In this document: one piece after another, positions 15,649 to 23,213 of the stretch | Numbering within the stretch: the first letter of the stretch is position 1 | How the letters are laid out: each line of letters opens with the position of its first letter | Origin: CAZCEC01 sp964497615 | GTDB taxonomy: Bacteria; Chloroflexota; Anaerolineae; Anaerolineales; UBA6663 | DNA: 44,805 nucleotides | Reading direction: 5' to 3' | Assembly (NCBI GenBank): GCA_964497615.1 | Contig: CAZCEC010000053.1 | Span: 1-44,805, forward strand | Program-made: the position numbers and the translations under genes | Notes under the pieces: generated by a model | Seen by the model: the letters and a program-made list of their open reading frames with translations, nothing else | What the model was told of the DNA's origin: nothing | Databases searched by the model: none

Positions 15649-16132
15649 GGGACACCTCCAGCGGATACAGCCTACCGGCACAACGATCTCGTTTCATCTT
15701 AGCGCAAGTGCAAGCCAGGGCGCAATAGTTTTTAGTTAGAAACGGATTAATCAACTGGGCGTGAAGATTGGCACTTGTGCCGCAAGGGGGGAGATGATAG
15801 AATGTTGCCCGGTCACTCCCCATTACCCGCTGCCGTAATGTAATCGGCACATATGGGGGCAGGACCAGATTGGTTGGTGCTATATGCTGCTCTTCACACG
15901 TCATCCTCGTTAGGTCTCGCGCTTCCTCTGGGCCGCCCTCGCGGGCAGCCTGAGCTTGGGGCGCGCCGGGCCTGGCTGGCGGTTTGCTCGATCCACCGCT
16001 GGTTCAGGCGTCGTTGCTGGCCTACCACCCCGCCACGCTTCGCGGGTGCGCCCAGCCTGTCACAAATCTGCATCAATCGTATATGGAATATGCGGCATAG
16101 GCGTGTGAAGCCTTGCCTGGGAGGCGCCGACC
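15649..16132. other. 484-base intergenic region with promoter and hairpins
   Basis: No tRNA, known riboswitch or small RNA was recognised. It contains the ribosome site of the minus-strand gene, the forward promoter at 15775-15803, and several hairpins in the presumed 320-base leader: TGCCG/CGGCA around 15832-15850, a two-step stem at 15970-16009 (GCCTG/CAGGC and GCGGT/ACCGC), and CCCGC/GCGGG at 16029-16046. The only long open frame within it (15853-16158) has no ribosome site and looks random. Confidence 0.5.
15775..15803 (+). promoter_or_regulatory. Promoter, long structured leader to ABC exporter
   Basis: TTGTGC (15775-15780), 17 bases, then TAGAAT (15798-15803). Predicted transcription starts near 15810, about 320 bases before GTG 16133. 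The distance is far longer than for any other gene in the window. Either the leader is regulatory or a separate small RNA is made. Confidence 0.45.
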
Positions 16133-18000
16133 GTGAACACGCGACCCACCGAATCTGAATTTGACTTGAAACGCGCCCTGTCACCCAACCGGCTGCGCGG
16201 CTTGTGGCGCCTGATGACGGGCTTCCATGGAACCTATGCAGGAGCAACGGCCAGCCTGGCCCTGGCGGCGACNNNNNNNNNNTGAAGACCGCCACCTATC
16301 TGCTCCTGCGCTACTTTGTGGACAATGTGCTGGGCCAGGGCCAAAGCGCGATTCTGCCCCTGATCGGGCTGGGGTTCGTCTTGCTGGCCGGCTTGGAAGG
16401 TACATTCACGTTCCTGAGCGGGCGGCTGGCGGCGTTCACGGCGGAGGGGATAGCGCGCCGGCTGCGCAACTACCTGTTTGACCACTTGCAGCGGCTGAGC
16501 TTTGCCTACCACGCCAAGACCCCGACCGGCGACCTCATCCAGCGCGTCACCTCCGACGTGGATGCCCTGCGGCGGTTCTTCTCGGAGCAGGCCATCGGCG
16601 TGGGCCGCATCGTCCTGCTGTTCACCATCAACTTCGCGGCCCTGCTGGCTTTGCACTGGCCGCTGGCGCTGCTGTCGGTGATCGTCGTGCCGCTGGTGGT
16701 GCTCACGTCGGTGCTGTTCTTCAAGCAGGTCAACACCCGCTATGAGGCCTTCCAGGCGCAGGAAGCCATCCTCTCGACCACCCTCCAGGAGAACTTGAGC
16801 GGGGTGCGGGTGGTGAAGGCCTTCGCGCGCCAGAAATATGAGCAGGACAAGTTCGAAGCCGTGAACTGGGAGAAGTTCCAGCGCGGCCGCCGGCTGCTGC
16901 TGATGCACTCGCTGTTCTGGCCGGTGTCCGACATCTTGTGCGGCGCGCAGATGCTGGGCGGGTTCCTGGCTGGCTCGCTGATGGCGATGAACGGCACCAT
17001 CACCGTGGGGACCTACCTGGCCTATGCCGGGCTGGTGGTGTGGCTGATTTGGCCGATGCGCATGCTGGGCCGGCTCATCGTGCAGACCTCCACCGGGCTC
17101 GTGTCGTATGAGCGCGTCATGGCCGTGATTGCGCAAGACCGTGAGCCGCTGGACGATGGCACTCACCTGCCGGCCGGCGAGCCGCGGGGCGGATTGGTGT
17201 TCGACAAGGTGGGCTTCGAGTATGACCCGAAGATCCCGGTGCTGAAGGACCTGAGCTTCGAGGTGCGGCCGGGCCAGGTGGTGGCGCTGTTGGGCGCCAC
17301 GGGGTCGGGCAAGACCAGCCTGGTGAACCTGCTGCCGCGGTTTTATGAGTACACACATGGGCGCCTGATCCTGGACGGCGTCGACCTGAACACCTACTCG
17401 CGCCGCTACCTGCGGCAGCACATCGGCATCGTGGAACAGGAGCCGTTCCTGTTCTCGCGCAGCATCCGGGAGAACATCGCCTATGGCGTGGGGCGGGAAG
17501 TGAGCCTGGACGAGGTGCAGGCGGCGGCCCGGGCGGCGGCTATTCACGACTCGATTGCCAGCTTTCCGGACGGGTACGACACCATCGTGGGCGAGAAAGG
17601 CGTGACGCTCTCGGGTGGCCAAAAACAGCGCGTGGCGATTGCCCGCACCCTGCTGAAGAACCCGCGCATCCTGATCATGGATGACTCCACCTCGGCGGTG
17701 GACACGGAGACGGAGGCCGAGATCCGCGCGGCGCTGGAGAACTTGATGGAGGCGCGCACGAGCTTCATCATCGCGCACCGCATCCAGAGCGTGATGAACG
17801 CCGACCTGATCCTGGTGCTGGACCAGGGCCAGATCGTGCAGCAGGGCACGCACGCCGAACTGCTCGAGGCGCCGGGCATCTACCGGCAGATTTTCGACAT
17901 CCAGACGCGCATCGAGACCGAGCTGCAGCGCGAGATCGAGGGCGCGAACGGCAGCCACGCCCCAGGCAACGGGGCCAAGGCGGCGCTGGCCGAGGACTAA
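16133..18000 (+). CDS. ABC exporter half-transporter with degenerate Walker B (gap in gene)
   Basis: Fused membrane and ATPase domains of a type IV (multidrug-like) exporter. The N-terminus is read from GTG 16133, after GGGAGG at 16119-16124: it starts MNTRPTESEFDLKRALSPNR and runs in a different frame from the rest, because a 10-N placeholder at 16273-16282 replaces unsequenced DNA. After the gap the protein continues KTATYLLLRYFVDN. Walker A is GATGSGKTS at 17294-17320, the signature LSGGQ at 17608-17622, and Walker B LIMDD at 17671-17685, where the second D (17683-17685) replaces the catalytic Glu. It pairs with the next gene as the degenerate half of a heterodimer. Substrate unknown. Confidence 0.88.
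16273..16282. other. 10-N assembly gap inside ABC gene
   Basis: Ten N bases. The reading frame before the gap (from GTG 16133) and after it differ by one position, so the true missing length is not ten, or not a multiple congruent with ten modulo three. The gene is not necessarily broken. Confidence 0.95.
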
Positions 18001-18005
18001 CCGAG

Positions 18006-19823
18006 ATGGCTAATACCGAATTCGAAGAAGAAGAGTTCACCACCAGCTTCAACGGGCAGACCCTGCGCCGCATCCTGGCGCAGACCAGGCCGCACTGGAA
18101 GATGGTGGCCGGATTCCTGGCCGCCATCGCGGTGGTGTCGTTCATGGACGCCTACTTCACGTTCCTGCACAAGCGGATCGTGGACGACGGCATCCTGGCC
18201 AACGACCAGGCGACGCTGGTGAGCATCGTGACGCAGTACGGGCTGATGATCGTGGCCCAATCCGTGGCGGTGTTCATCATGATCTACCTGACGGGCATGC
18301 TGGGGGAGCGGGTGCGCTACGACCTGCGGCAGAAGATGTTCAACCATCTGCAGAAGCTGTCGCTGTCGTACTACAGCCGCACGCCGGTGGGCTGGATCAT
18401 GTCGCGGGTGACGTCGGACACCGACCGCGTGGCCGAGTTGGTGACCTGGGGACTGCTGGACAGCACCTGGGCGGTGTTGAACATCCTGAGCGCCGCCTAC
18501 TTCATGCTGGTCATCAACTGGCGGATGGCGCTGATCGTGCTGGCCATCCTGCCGATCCTGATCGGGGTGGCGATCTACTTCCGGCGCAAGATCCTGTTCG
18601 AGTTCCGAAATGTGCGCAAGCTGAATTCGCGCATTACCGGGGCATACAACGAGAACATCACGGGCGTGCGGGTGGTGAAGGCGCTCGGCCGCGAGGACTC
18701 CAACACGCAGGAGTTCGGTCACCTGACGGGCGAGATGTACCGCTCGGCTTACCGGGCGGCGTGGCTGTCCGCGCTGTTCCTGCCGGCGGTGCAGATCATC
18801 AGTGCCTTCGCGCTGGGCGGCATCGCCTGGTATGGCGGCATCCAGGCGAACCTGGGCGGCATGACCGTCGGCGGCATCCAGGCCTTCGTGTCGTACATCA
18901 CCTTCATGCTGTGGCCCATCCAGGACATGGCGCGGGTGTTCGCTGAAATGCAGCACGCCATCGCCTCCGGCGAGCGCATGTTCTCGCTGATTGACGCCGT
19001 GCCGGAAGTGGTGGACCGCGACGGCGCGGCCGACCCCGGCACGCTGGCGGGCGACATCGAGTTCGAGCACGTGAACTTCTACTATGACCCGGACAAGCCC
19101 GTGCTGAAGGACTTCACCCTGCGGGTACACCAGGGCGAGACCGTGGCGCTGGTGGGGCCGACCGGCGGCGGCAAGAGCACGATCGTGAACCTGCTGTGCC
19201 GCTTCTACGAGCCGCGCGAAGGCACGATCCGCATCGGCGGGCGCGACTATACCGAACTGACCCTGCACGCCATCCAGTCGCGCGTGGGGGTGGTGCTGCA
19301 AACGCCGCACTTATTCTCGGGCACCGTGCGCGAGAACATCCGCTACGGGCGGCTGGACGCGACCGACGAGGCAGTCGAAGCGGCGGCGAAGCTGGCGGGA
19401 GCGCAGGACTTCATCGCCCACCTGCCCAAGGGCTACGACGAGAACGTGGGCGAGGGCGGCAACCTGCTCTCCACCGGGCAGAAGCAGCTCATCAGCCTGG
19501 CGCGGGCGGTGCTGGCCGACCCGGAGGTCTTCATCATGGACGAGGCCACCTCGTCGGTGGACACGCTGACGGAGGCGCTGATCCAGCGCGGCATGGAGCA
19601 CCTGATGCGCGGCCGGACGAGTTTCGTGATCGCCCACCGGCTGTCCACCATCAAGCGGGCCAGCCGCATCCTGGTCATCGAAGACGGCCGCATCGCCGAG
19701 GCCGGCACGCACACCGAACTGCTGCGCCAGCGCGGGCACTACTACCGGCTGTATACCAAGCAGTTCAGCCACCAGATGGGCGAGGAGTATGGGCTGTTCA
19801 AGATGACGGGTGTGGCCGCCTAG
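18006..19823 (+). CDS. ABC exporter half-transporter with canonical Walker B
   Basis: A 605-residue half-transporter with six membrane helices (about 30-330) and a C-terminal ATPase. Walker A is GPTGGGKST at 19156-19182, Walker B is FIMDE with the catalytic Glu at 19542-19544, and the switch His is in IAHRLSTI. Its signature is LSTGQ (19467-19481) rather than LSGGQ. Together with the upstream gene (five bases apart) it makes an asymmetric exporter: one consensus ATP site from this Walker A/B plus the partner's LSGGQ, and one degenerate site from the partner's D-for-E Walker B plus this LSTGQ. The arrangement matches heterodimers such as BmrCD and TM287/288. Substrate is not predictable. Confidence 0.92.
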   Translation: MANTEFEEEEFTTSFNGQTLRRILAQTRPHWKMVAGFLAAIAVVSFMDAYFTFLHKRIVDDGILANDQATLVSIVTQYGLMIVAQSVAVFIMIYLTGMLGERVRYDLRQKMFNHLQKLSLSYYSRTPVGWIMSRVTSDTDRVAELVTWGLLDSTWAVLNILSAAYFMLVINWRMALIVLAILPILIGVAIYFRRKILFEFRNVRKLNSRITGAYNENITGVRVVKALGREDSNTQEFGHLTGEMYRSAYRAAWLSALFLPAVQIISAFALGGIAWYGGIQANLGGMTVGGIQAFVSYITFMLWPIQDMARVFAEMQHAIASGERMFSLIDAVPEVVDRDGAADPGTLAGDIEFEHVNFYYDPDKPVLKDFTLRVHQGETVALVGPTGGGKSTIVNLLCRFYEPREGTIRIGGRDYTELTLHAIQSRVGVVLQTPHLFSGTVRENIRYGRLDATDEAVEAAAKLAGAQDFIAHLPKGYDENVGEGGNLLSTGQKQLISLARAVLADPEVFIMDEATSSVDTLTEALIQRGMEHLMRGRTSFVIAHRLSTIKRASRILVIEDGRIAEAGTHTELLRQRGHYYRLYTKQFSHQMGEEYGLFKMTGVAA

Positions 19824-19876
19824 TGCCGCGCCAGAAGCCCTAGTTGGAACACCCGTAGTCGCGGCCTCTGCGAAGC

Positions 19877-19891
19877 GCCCCCTTTGGGGGC
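19877..19891 (+). terminator. Terminator-like hairpin after ABC operon
   Basis: A perfect 6-bp GC stem with a three-base loop, nested in a 6-bp outer stem (19861-19900), 53 bases after the last ABC stop. It has no T run, so Rho-independent action is uncertain. Confidence 0.4.
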
Positions 19892-19981
19892 TATGGCCGC
19901 GGGCCAGCCCATTGTAGGCGGCGATGGACTTCGTCTTCCGTCGCCGCCCCGTCGGTCACTGATCCGGGAACAGACTTCCGC

Positions 19982-20010
19982 TTGACAATTAGAACTAATG
20001 TTCTTATAAT
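19982..20010 (+). promoter_or_regulatory. Perfect consensus sigma70 promoter
   Basis: TTGACA (19982-19987), exactly 17 bases, then TATAAT (20005-20010): both hexamers are fully consensus, the only such case in the window. The -10 ends six bases before GTG 20017, giving a leaderless transcript if that GTG is used. Confidence 0.75.
19991..20004. promoter_or_regulatory. LexA-type (SOS) box inside the promoter spacer
   Basis: AGAAC-TAAT-GTTCT is a perfect 5+5 inverted repeat placed between the -35 and -10 boxes. It matches the GAAC-N4-GTTC core of the LexA/DinR operator of Gram-positive bacteria. In that position a bound repressor would block RNA polymerase, so a strong but tightly repressed, DNA-damage-inducible promoter is the natural reading. 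The regulator itself is not encoded in this window. Confidence 0.6.
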
Positions 20011-20016
20011 CATTCC

Positions 20017-20319
20017 GTGGACCCGCTCACCACCGCCATCCCGCACGCCCCCTACCCGACGCCCGGGCCGGACGACCCCCACTGGCTGCCCCCTCTTGCC
20101 CGGCTGGCAGCGCCCACTTCCACTGCCAGGCCACAACTCGACTCGAAATCAAGGCAAGCTGGCAAGCCTTGCAACGCTGGCAAGGCTGGCAATGATTCCG
20201 CCGTCATCCTGGCGCTACCCAGCCGCTGGCAACGCTGGCAACGCTGGCAACGCTGGCAAGGATTCCGCCGTCACCCTGGCGCTGCTGCCCAGCCGCTGGC
20301 AAGGCTGGCAATGAATTAG
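20017..20319 (+). CDS. Possible short SOS-controlled reading frame, doubtful
   Basis: This 100-residue frame begins with GTG six bases after a consensus -10 box and is the only candidate product of that promoter. The first 45 residues are Pro-rich (PHAPYPTPGPDDPHWLPPLA). From about residue 47 the frame runs through the minisatellite and becomes repetitive (CNAGKAGND, then RWQRWQRWQRWQ). It has no signal peptide, no membrane helix and no recognised domain. It could be the preserved start of a longer gene disrupted by repeat expansion, a genuine small protein, or a non-coding transcript. The promoter is real-looking; the coding status is not established. Confidence 0.3.
   Translation: MDPLTTAIPHAPYPTPGPDDPHWLPPLARLAAPTSTARPQLDSKSRQAGKPCNAGKAGNDSAVILALPSRWQRWQRWQRWQGFRRHPGAAAQPLARLAMN
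20176..20312. repeat. 9-bp minisatellite within a higher-order repeat
   Basis: The unit GCTGGCAA(C/G/T) occurs at 20176, 20185, 20225, 20234, 20243, 20252, 20295 and 20304, in tandem blocks of two, four and two. The blocks are separated by two copies of a longer element that starts ATTCCGCCGTCA and ends CCCAGCC (about 20194-20224 and 20262-20294, differing by a three-base insertion and single changes). The spacing is irregular and the units are too short for CRISPR. The array ends about 20 bases before the stop codon of the convergent HD-GYP gene. Confidence 0.85.
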
Positions 20320-20335
20320 CCGTCGCGCCACTCAC

Positions 20336-21463
20336 TCAGAGCTGCATGTTGAGGAAGGCTTCGACCACGCGGGGGTCGAAGTCGGCGCCGGCGCGTTTGC
20401 TGATGTAATCGCGGACGCGGGGCTCAGTCCAGCCGGGGCGGTAGGGCCGGTCGGAGCGGAGGGCATCCCACACGTCCACCACCGAGAAGACGCGCGCCGC
20501 CAGCGGGATGGCCTCGCCCTGGAGCTGCCGCGGGTAGCCCTGGCCGTCCCAGCGCTCGTGGTGGCAGTAAGGAATGTCGAGGGCGGGCCGCAGCAGCGAG
20601 ATGGGCGACAGCATCTCGTAAGCATACGTGGGGTGCTGGTGCATGACCTCCCACTCGTCGTCGGAGAGGGCGCTGGGCTTGAGCAGGACGCTGTCGGGGA
20701 TCACCATTTTGCCGATATCGTGCAGCAAGGCGCCGCGCCGCACATGCACCAGCTCGGCCTCGGGCACGCCCAGCTCGCGGGCCAGGCGCACCGTGATATC
20801 GGCCACGCGCTGGAGGTGGCCTTCCACCTCGCGGTCGCGCAGGTCCAAGGCACGGGCCAGGCTGGCCAGCGTGGCATCGTAGGCGGTGTTGAGTTCGTCG
20901 GCCCCGGCCGCCAGCCGGCGCGAGAGGGCGGCGTGCTCCCCGGCGATGCGGCGGGCCTCCAGTTGAGCCACGACCTGCCGGGCCACCATTTCCAGGGCCT
21001 GCGCCTGCGCGGCGCTGAGGTCGCGCGGCTCGGGCGCCATCACCTCCAGGACGCCAATCAAGTAGCCCCCCACCCTGAGCGGCACGCCCGCATAGAACCG
21101 CACCTTGGGCGCCACGGCCACCATGGGATGCTGGACCAGGCGTTCGTGCGCCAGAGCATCCTTGACGACGACAGGGCCCGCGGCCGGCCCAGCATAGACG
21201 AGCAGCGCGTATGCGCGGGGCACATGCGGCACCGGCAGATTGTGGTTGGCCTTGATCCACATCTGATCATGGTCAAAGAACCCGAGCCAGGCCATGGGGG
21301 CCTCCGCCACCTGGGCCGCCAGATAGGCCAAATCGTCGAACACGGCGTCCGGCGGCGTGTGGAGGATGTTGTAGCGCGCCAGGACCGCCAGGCGCTCGGC
21401 TTCCGGGTCGGGCGAAAGGTCGTCAGTTTGGTGCGGGCGTGGGGCGCTGTCGCGGGCAGACAC
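20336..21463 (-). CDS. GAF/HD-GYP cyclic-di-GMP phosphodiesterase-like protein
   Basis: A 375-residue cytoplasmic signalling protein. The N-terminal GAF-type domain (about 20-175) starts with the characteristic EAERLAVLARYNILHTPPD. The C-terminal HD-GYP domain (about 195-370) has LHDIGK with H248-D249, KPSALSDDEWEVMHQHP and the signature HHERWDGQGYP, so all expected metal ligands are present. It should hydrolyse cyclic di-GMP, probably in response to a ligand bound by GAF. GTG 21463 is favoured because the GAF region begins soon after and a TATCAT -10 box lies seven bases upstream; longer starts would run into the divergent promoter region. Confidence 0.88.
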   Translation of the reverse strand: MSARDSAPRPHQTDDLSPDPEAERLAVLARYNILHTPPDAVFDDLAYLAAQVAEAPMAWLGFFDHDQMWIKANHNLPVPHVPRAYALLVYAGPAAGPVVVKDALAHERLVQHPMVAVAPKVRFYAGVPLRVGGYLIGVLEVMAPEPRDLSAAQAQALEMVARQVVAQLEARRIAGEHAALSRRLAAGADELNTAYDATLASLARALDLRDREVEGHLQRVADITVRLARELGVPEAELVHVRRGALLHDIGKMVIPDSVLLKPSALSDDEWEVMHQHPTYAYEMLSPISLLRPALDIPYCHHERWDGQGYPRQLQGEAIPLAARVFSVVDVWDALRSDRPYRPGWTEPRVRDYISKRAGADFDPRVVEAFLNMQL

Positions 21464-21470
21464 GGGGCGA

Positions 21471-21499
21471 ATGATACACGGGGACGCAGGGGAGGGAAA
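21471..21499 (-). promoter_or_regulatory. Promoter of the HD-GYP gene, leaderless
   Basis: On the minus strand TTTCCC (21499-21494), 17 bases, TATCAT (21476-21471), then GTG seven bases later at 21463. The hexamer pair resembles that of the ParB-Usp gene. Confidence 0.4.
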
Positions 21500-21506
21500 G
21501 TGGCGA

Positions 21507-21535
21507 TTGTGGAACTGGAAAGGCCACGGTACTAT
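21507..21535 (+). promoter_or_regulatory. Promoter of the FG-GAP gene
   Basis: TTGTGG (21507-21512), 17 bases, TACTAT (21530-21535), about 35 bases before ATG 21570. A second -10-like box TAGACT (21558-21563) lies only six bases before the ATG and could give a leaderless transcript instead. Confidence 0.4.
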
Positions 21536-21569
21536 CCCGCCTGCGGGCGAGGCGCTGTAGACTATAGCC

Positions 21570-23192
21570 ATGCATCGAAGACTAACCATCACCATCGTTT
21601 GGCTGTTATGCGCGACGGCAATGTCTGGCGCGGCGGTCGCGCGCGGCGAGCCGGCGGGCGGTTCGCTCACATACCTGCCGGTGGTTGGGCGCGGATTCGG
21701 GGCGCCGGTCCTCAAATGGGCCTATGGCGGCTGCTACAACTGGGGCTGCGAGACCGGCTGGTACTCGTCACCAGCCGTGGCGAATGTGGATGGCGTGGCG
21801 GGGGTGGAGGTGATCGGCGGGACGTACAGCGTCGTGGCGCTGGACGGCGAGACCGGCGAACTGAAGTGGCGCGCCGATCCGCCCGGGGGGCGCGTGTGGC
21901 CGGGGGTGGTGGTGGGCGACCTGGACGATGACGGCGACCTGGAGATCGTGACAGCACACGGCGACGGCTATTGGCATGTGCTGGACGGCGCGGGCAACGT
22001 GACGCTGACGCGCCAGCCGGCGCCCGGCAACGAACTGCGCACGCTGGCCGTGGCCGACCTGGACAACGACGGCAACCTGGAGATCGCGGTGGCCGCCACC
22101 CGGTCGAATGACCAGTTCTTCGTCTATGAGCACAACGGCGAGGTGCGCAGCGGCGACTGGCCGCAGCACGGCCCCGACTCGGATACCAACGGCTATTCGG
22201 CGGGCGCCTACAACAACAACCTGGCGATTGGGAATCTGGACGGCGACGCCAACGCCGAATTGATCGGCCCGACCGACGTGCACTACATCACCGCCTACCA
22301 GGACGATGGGGCGCAGATGCTGGCCAGCACGATTTACGGGCTGCTACCTGGCGCCGTGCAGAAACCGTGGAGCCGGGTGGGCGTGCACGTGGATCACGCA
22401 GTGGACCTGCGCGGATACGCCTTCTGCGGCAGCGAGCACCGGCCCAACTTCGCCTCCACGGCCCCCACGCTCGCCGATGTGGACGACAGCGGGACGAACG
22501 AGATCATCGTCGTAGGCAACGTCTACAACTGCGGCGGGGCGTACACCTCGCTGTACGACGGGCTGTACATCTTCAACCCCGACCGCACACGCTGGGCGGC
22601 AGGCGGCTACAACTGGACCGTCATCCCCGTGCCGGACGGGGCGGCTGCGCCCCTCACCGAGAACTACAACGTCATCGAGAGCAATCAGCCGAACCCGGTA
22701 GCCGCGGACCTGGACGGCGACGAAGAGTTGGAAATCCTGTATCCATCGTACGACGGGCGGCTGCATGCCTACTGGCTGGACCGGACAGAGCACGGGTCGT
22801 GGCCGTTCGAAGTGTTTCAGCCAGGGGAGGGCTACTATCGCTTCGCGTCGGAGCCAGTAGTGGCGGATTTGGACGGCAACGGGTCGGCGGAGGTCATTTT
22901 TGCGTCGTGGTCGCAGAAGGGGTCGAACGCGCCGGGCAGGCTGTATGTGGTGAGCTACGACGGAGCGCTCATCTACGCAGTAGACCTGCCCGCGGCAGAT
23001 GGGGCAAGCTGGAATGGAGCGCTGGGCGCGCCCACGCTGGCAAACATAGACGGCGACGCCGACCTGGAAGTGGTGCTCAACACTGCGAACTCCGGTCTGG
23101 TGGCGTATGACCTGCCGGGGACGGCGAACGCGGTGGTGTTGTGGGGGACAGGGAGGGGGAGTTACTTGAGGGCGGGGATGGCGGGGCAGTGA
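21570..23192 (+). CDS. Secreted FG-GAP/VCBS-repeat beta-propeller protein
   Basis: A 540-residue exported protein. The signal peptide covers about residues 1-26 (ITIVWLLCATAMSGAAVA). At least seven FG-GAP-like blades with Asp-rich calcium loops follow: GDLDDDGDLEIV, ADLDNDGNLEIA, GNLDGDANAELI, ADVDDSGTNEII, ADLDGDEELEIL, ADLDGNGSAEVI and NIDGDADLEVV. This makes an integrin-alpha-like propeller stabilised by Ca2+. No cell-wall anchor or enzymatic domain is visible, so an extracellular binding or structural role is likely. It is divergent from the HD-GYP gene with a 106-base shared promoter region, hinting at joint control of surface traits by cyclic di-GMP; that is inference. Confidence 0.86.
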   Translation: MHRRLTITIVWLLCATAMSGAAVARGEPAGGSLTYLPVVGRGFGAPVLKWAYGGCYNWGCETGWYSSPAVANVDGVAGVEVIGGTYSVVALDGETGELKWRADPPGGRVWPGVVVGDLDDDGDLEIVTAHGDGYWHVLDGAGNVTLTRQPAPGNELRTLAVADLDNDGNLEIAVAATRSNDQFFVYEHNGEVRSGDWPQHGPDSDTNGYSAGAYNNNLAIGNLDGDANAELIGPTDVHYITAYQDDGAQMLASTIYGLLPGAVQKPWSRVGVHVDHAVDLRGYAFCGSEHRPNFASTAPTLADVDDSGTNEIIVVGNVYNCGGAYTSLYDGLYIFNPDRTRWAAGGYNWTVIPVPDGAAAPLTENYNVIESNQPNPVAADLDGDEELEILYPSYDGRLHAYWLDRTEHGSWPFEVFQPGEGYYRFASEPVVADLDGNGSAEVIFASWSQKGSNAPGRLYVVSYDGALIYAVDLPAADGASWNGALGAPTLANIDGDADLEVVLNTANSGLVAYDLPGTANAVVLWGTGRGSYLRAGMAGQ

Positions 23193-23213
23193 CGATGGAC
23201 GACCGCAGGGCGC

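Larger units (their letters stand above)
19824..20016. other. Intergenic region with nested hairpins before the SOS-like promoter
   Basis: GCGGCC (19861-19866) pairs with GGCCGC (19895-19900), enclosing a perfect GCCCCC-TTT-GGGGGC hairpin (19877-19891). A second perfect 8-bp stem is GGCGGCGA (19917-19924) with TCGCCGCC (19941-19948). The first probably ends the ABC operon transcript, although no U-rich tract follows. No gene is seen. Confidence 0.5.

Noticed and set aside
15804..16132. 6S RNA, SRP RNA, RNase P RNA or tmRNA
   Set aside because: None of the conserved cores (for example the SRP GGAAG loop or a tRNA-like TpsiC arm) could be found.
15853..16158. A 101-residue forward frame in the intergenic region
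   Set aside because: No ribosome site, composition unlike neighbouring proteins, and it overlaps the exporter start and predicted hairpins.
16234..17958. A 574-residue antisense frame across the ABC exporter
   Set aside because: Same codon-composition effect; it even reads through the N run and has no recognisable domain.
16204..18000. ABC exporter starting at ATG 16204
   Set aside because: That ATG is out of frame with the genuine N-terminus. The GTG at 16133 has a ribosome site and gives a plausible coding N-terminus up to the gap.
20176..20312. CRISPR array
   Set aside because: Units are 9 bp, tandem without spacers of constant length, and no cas gene is present.
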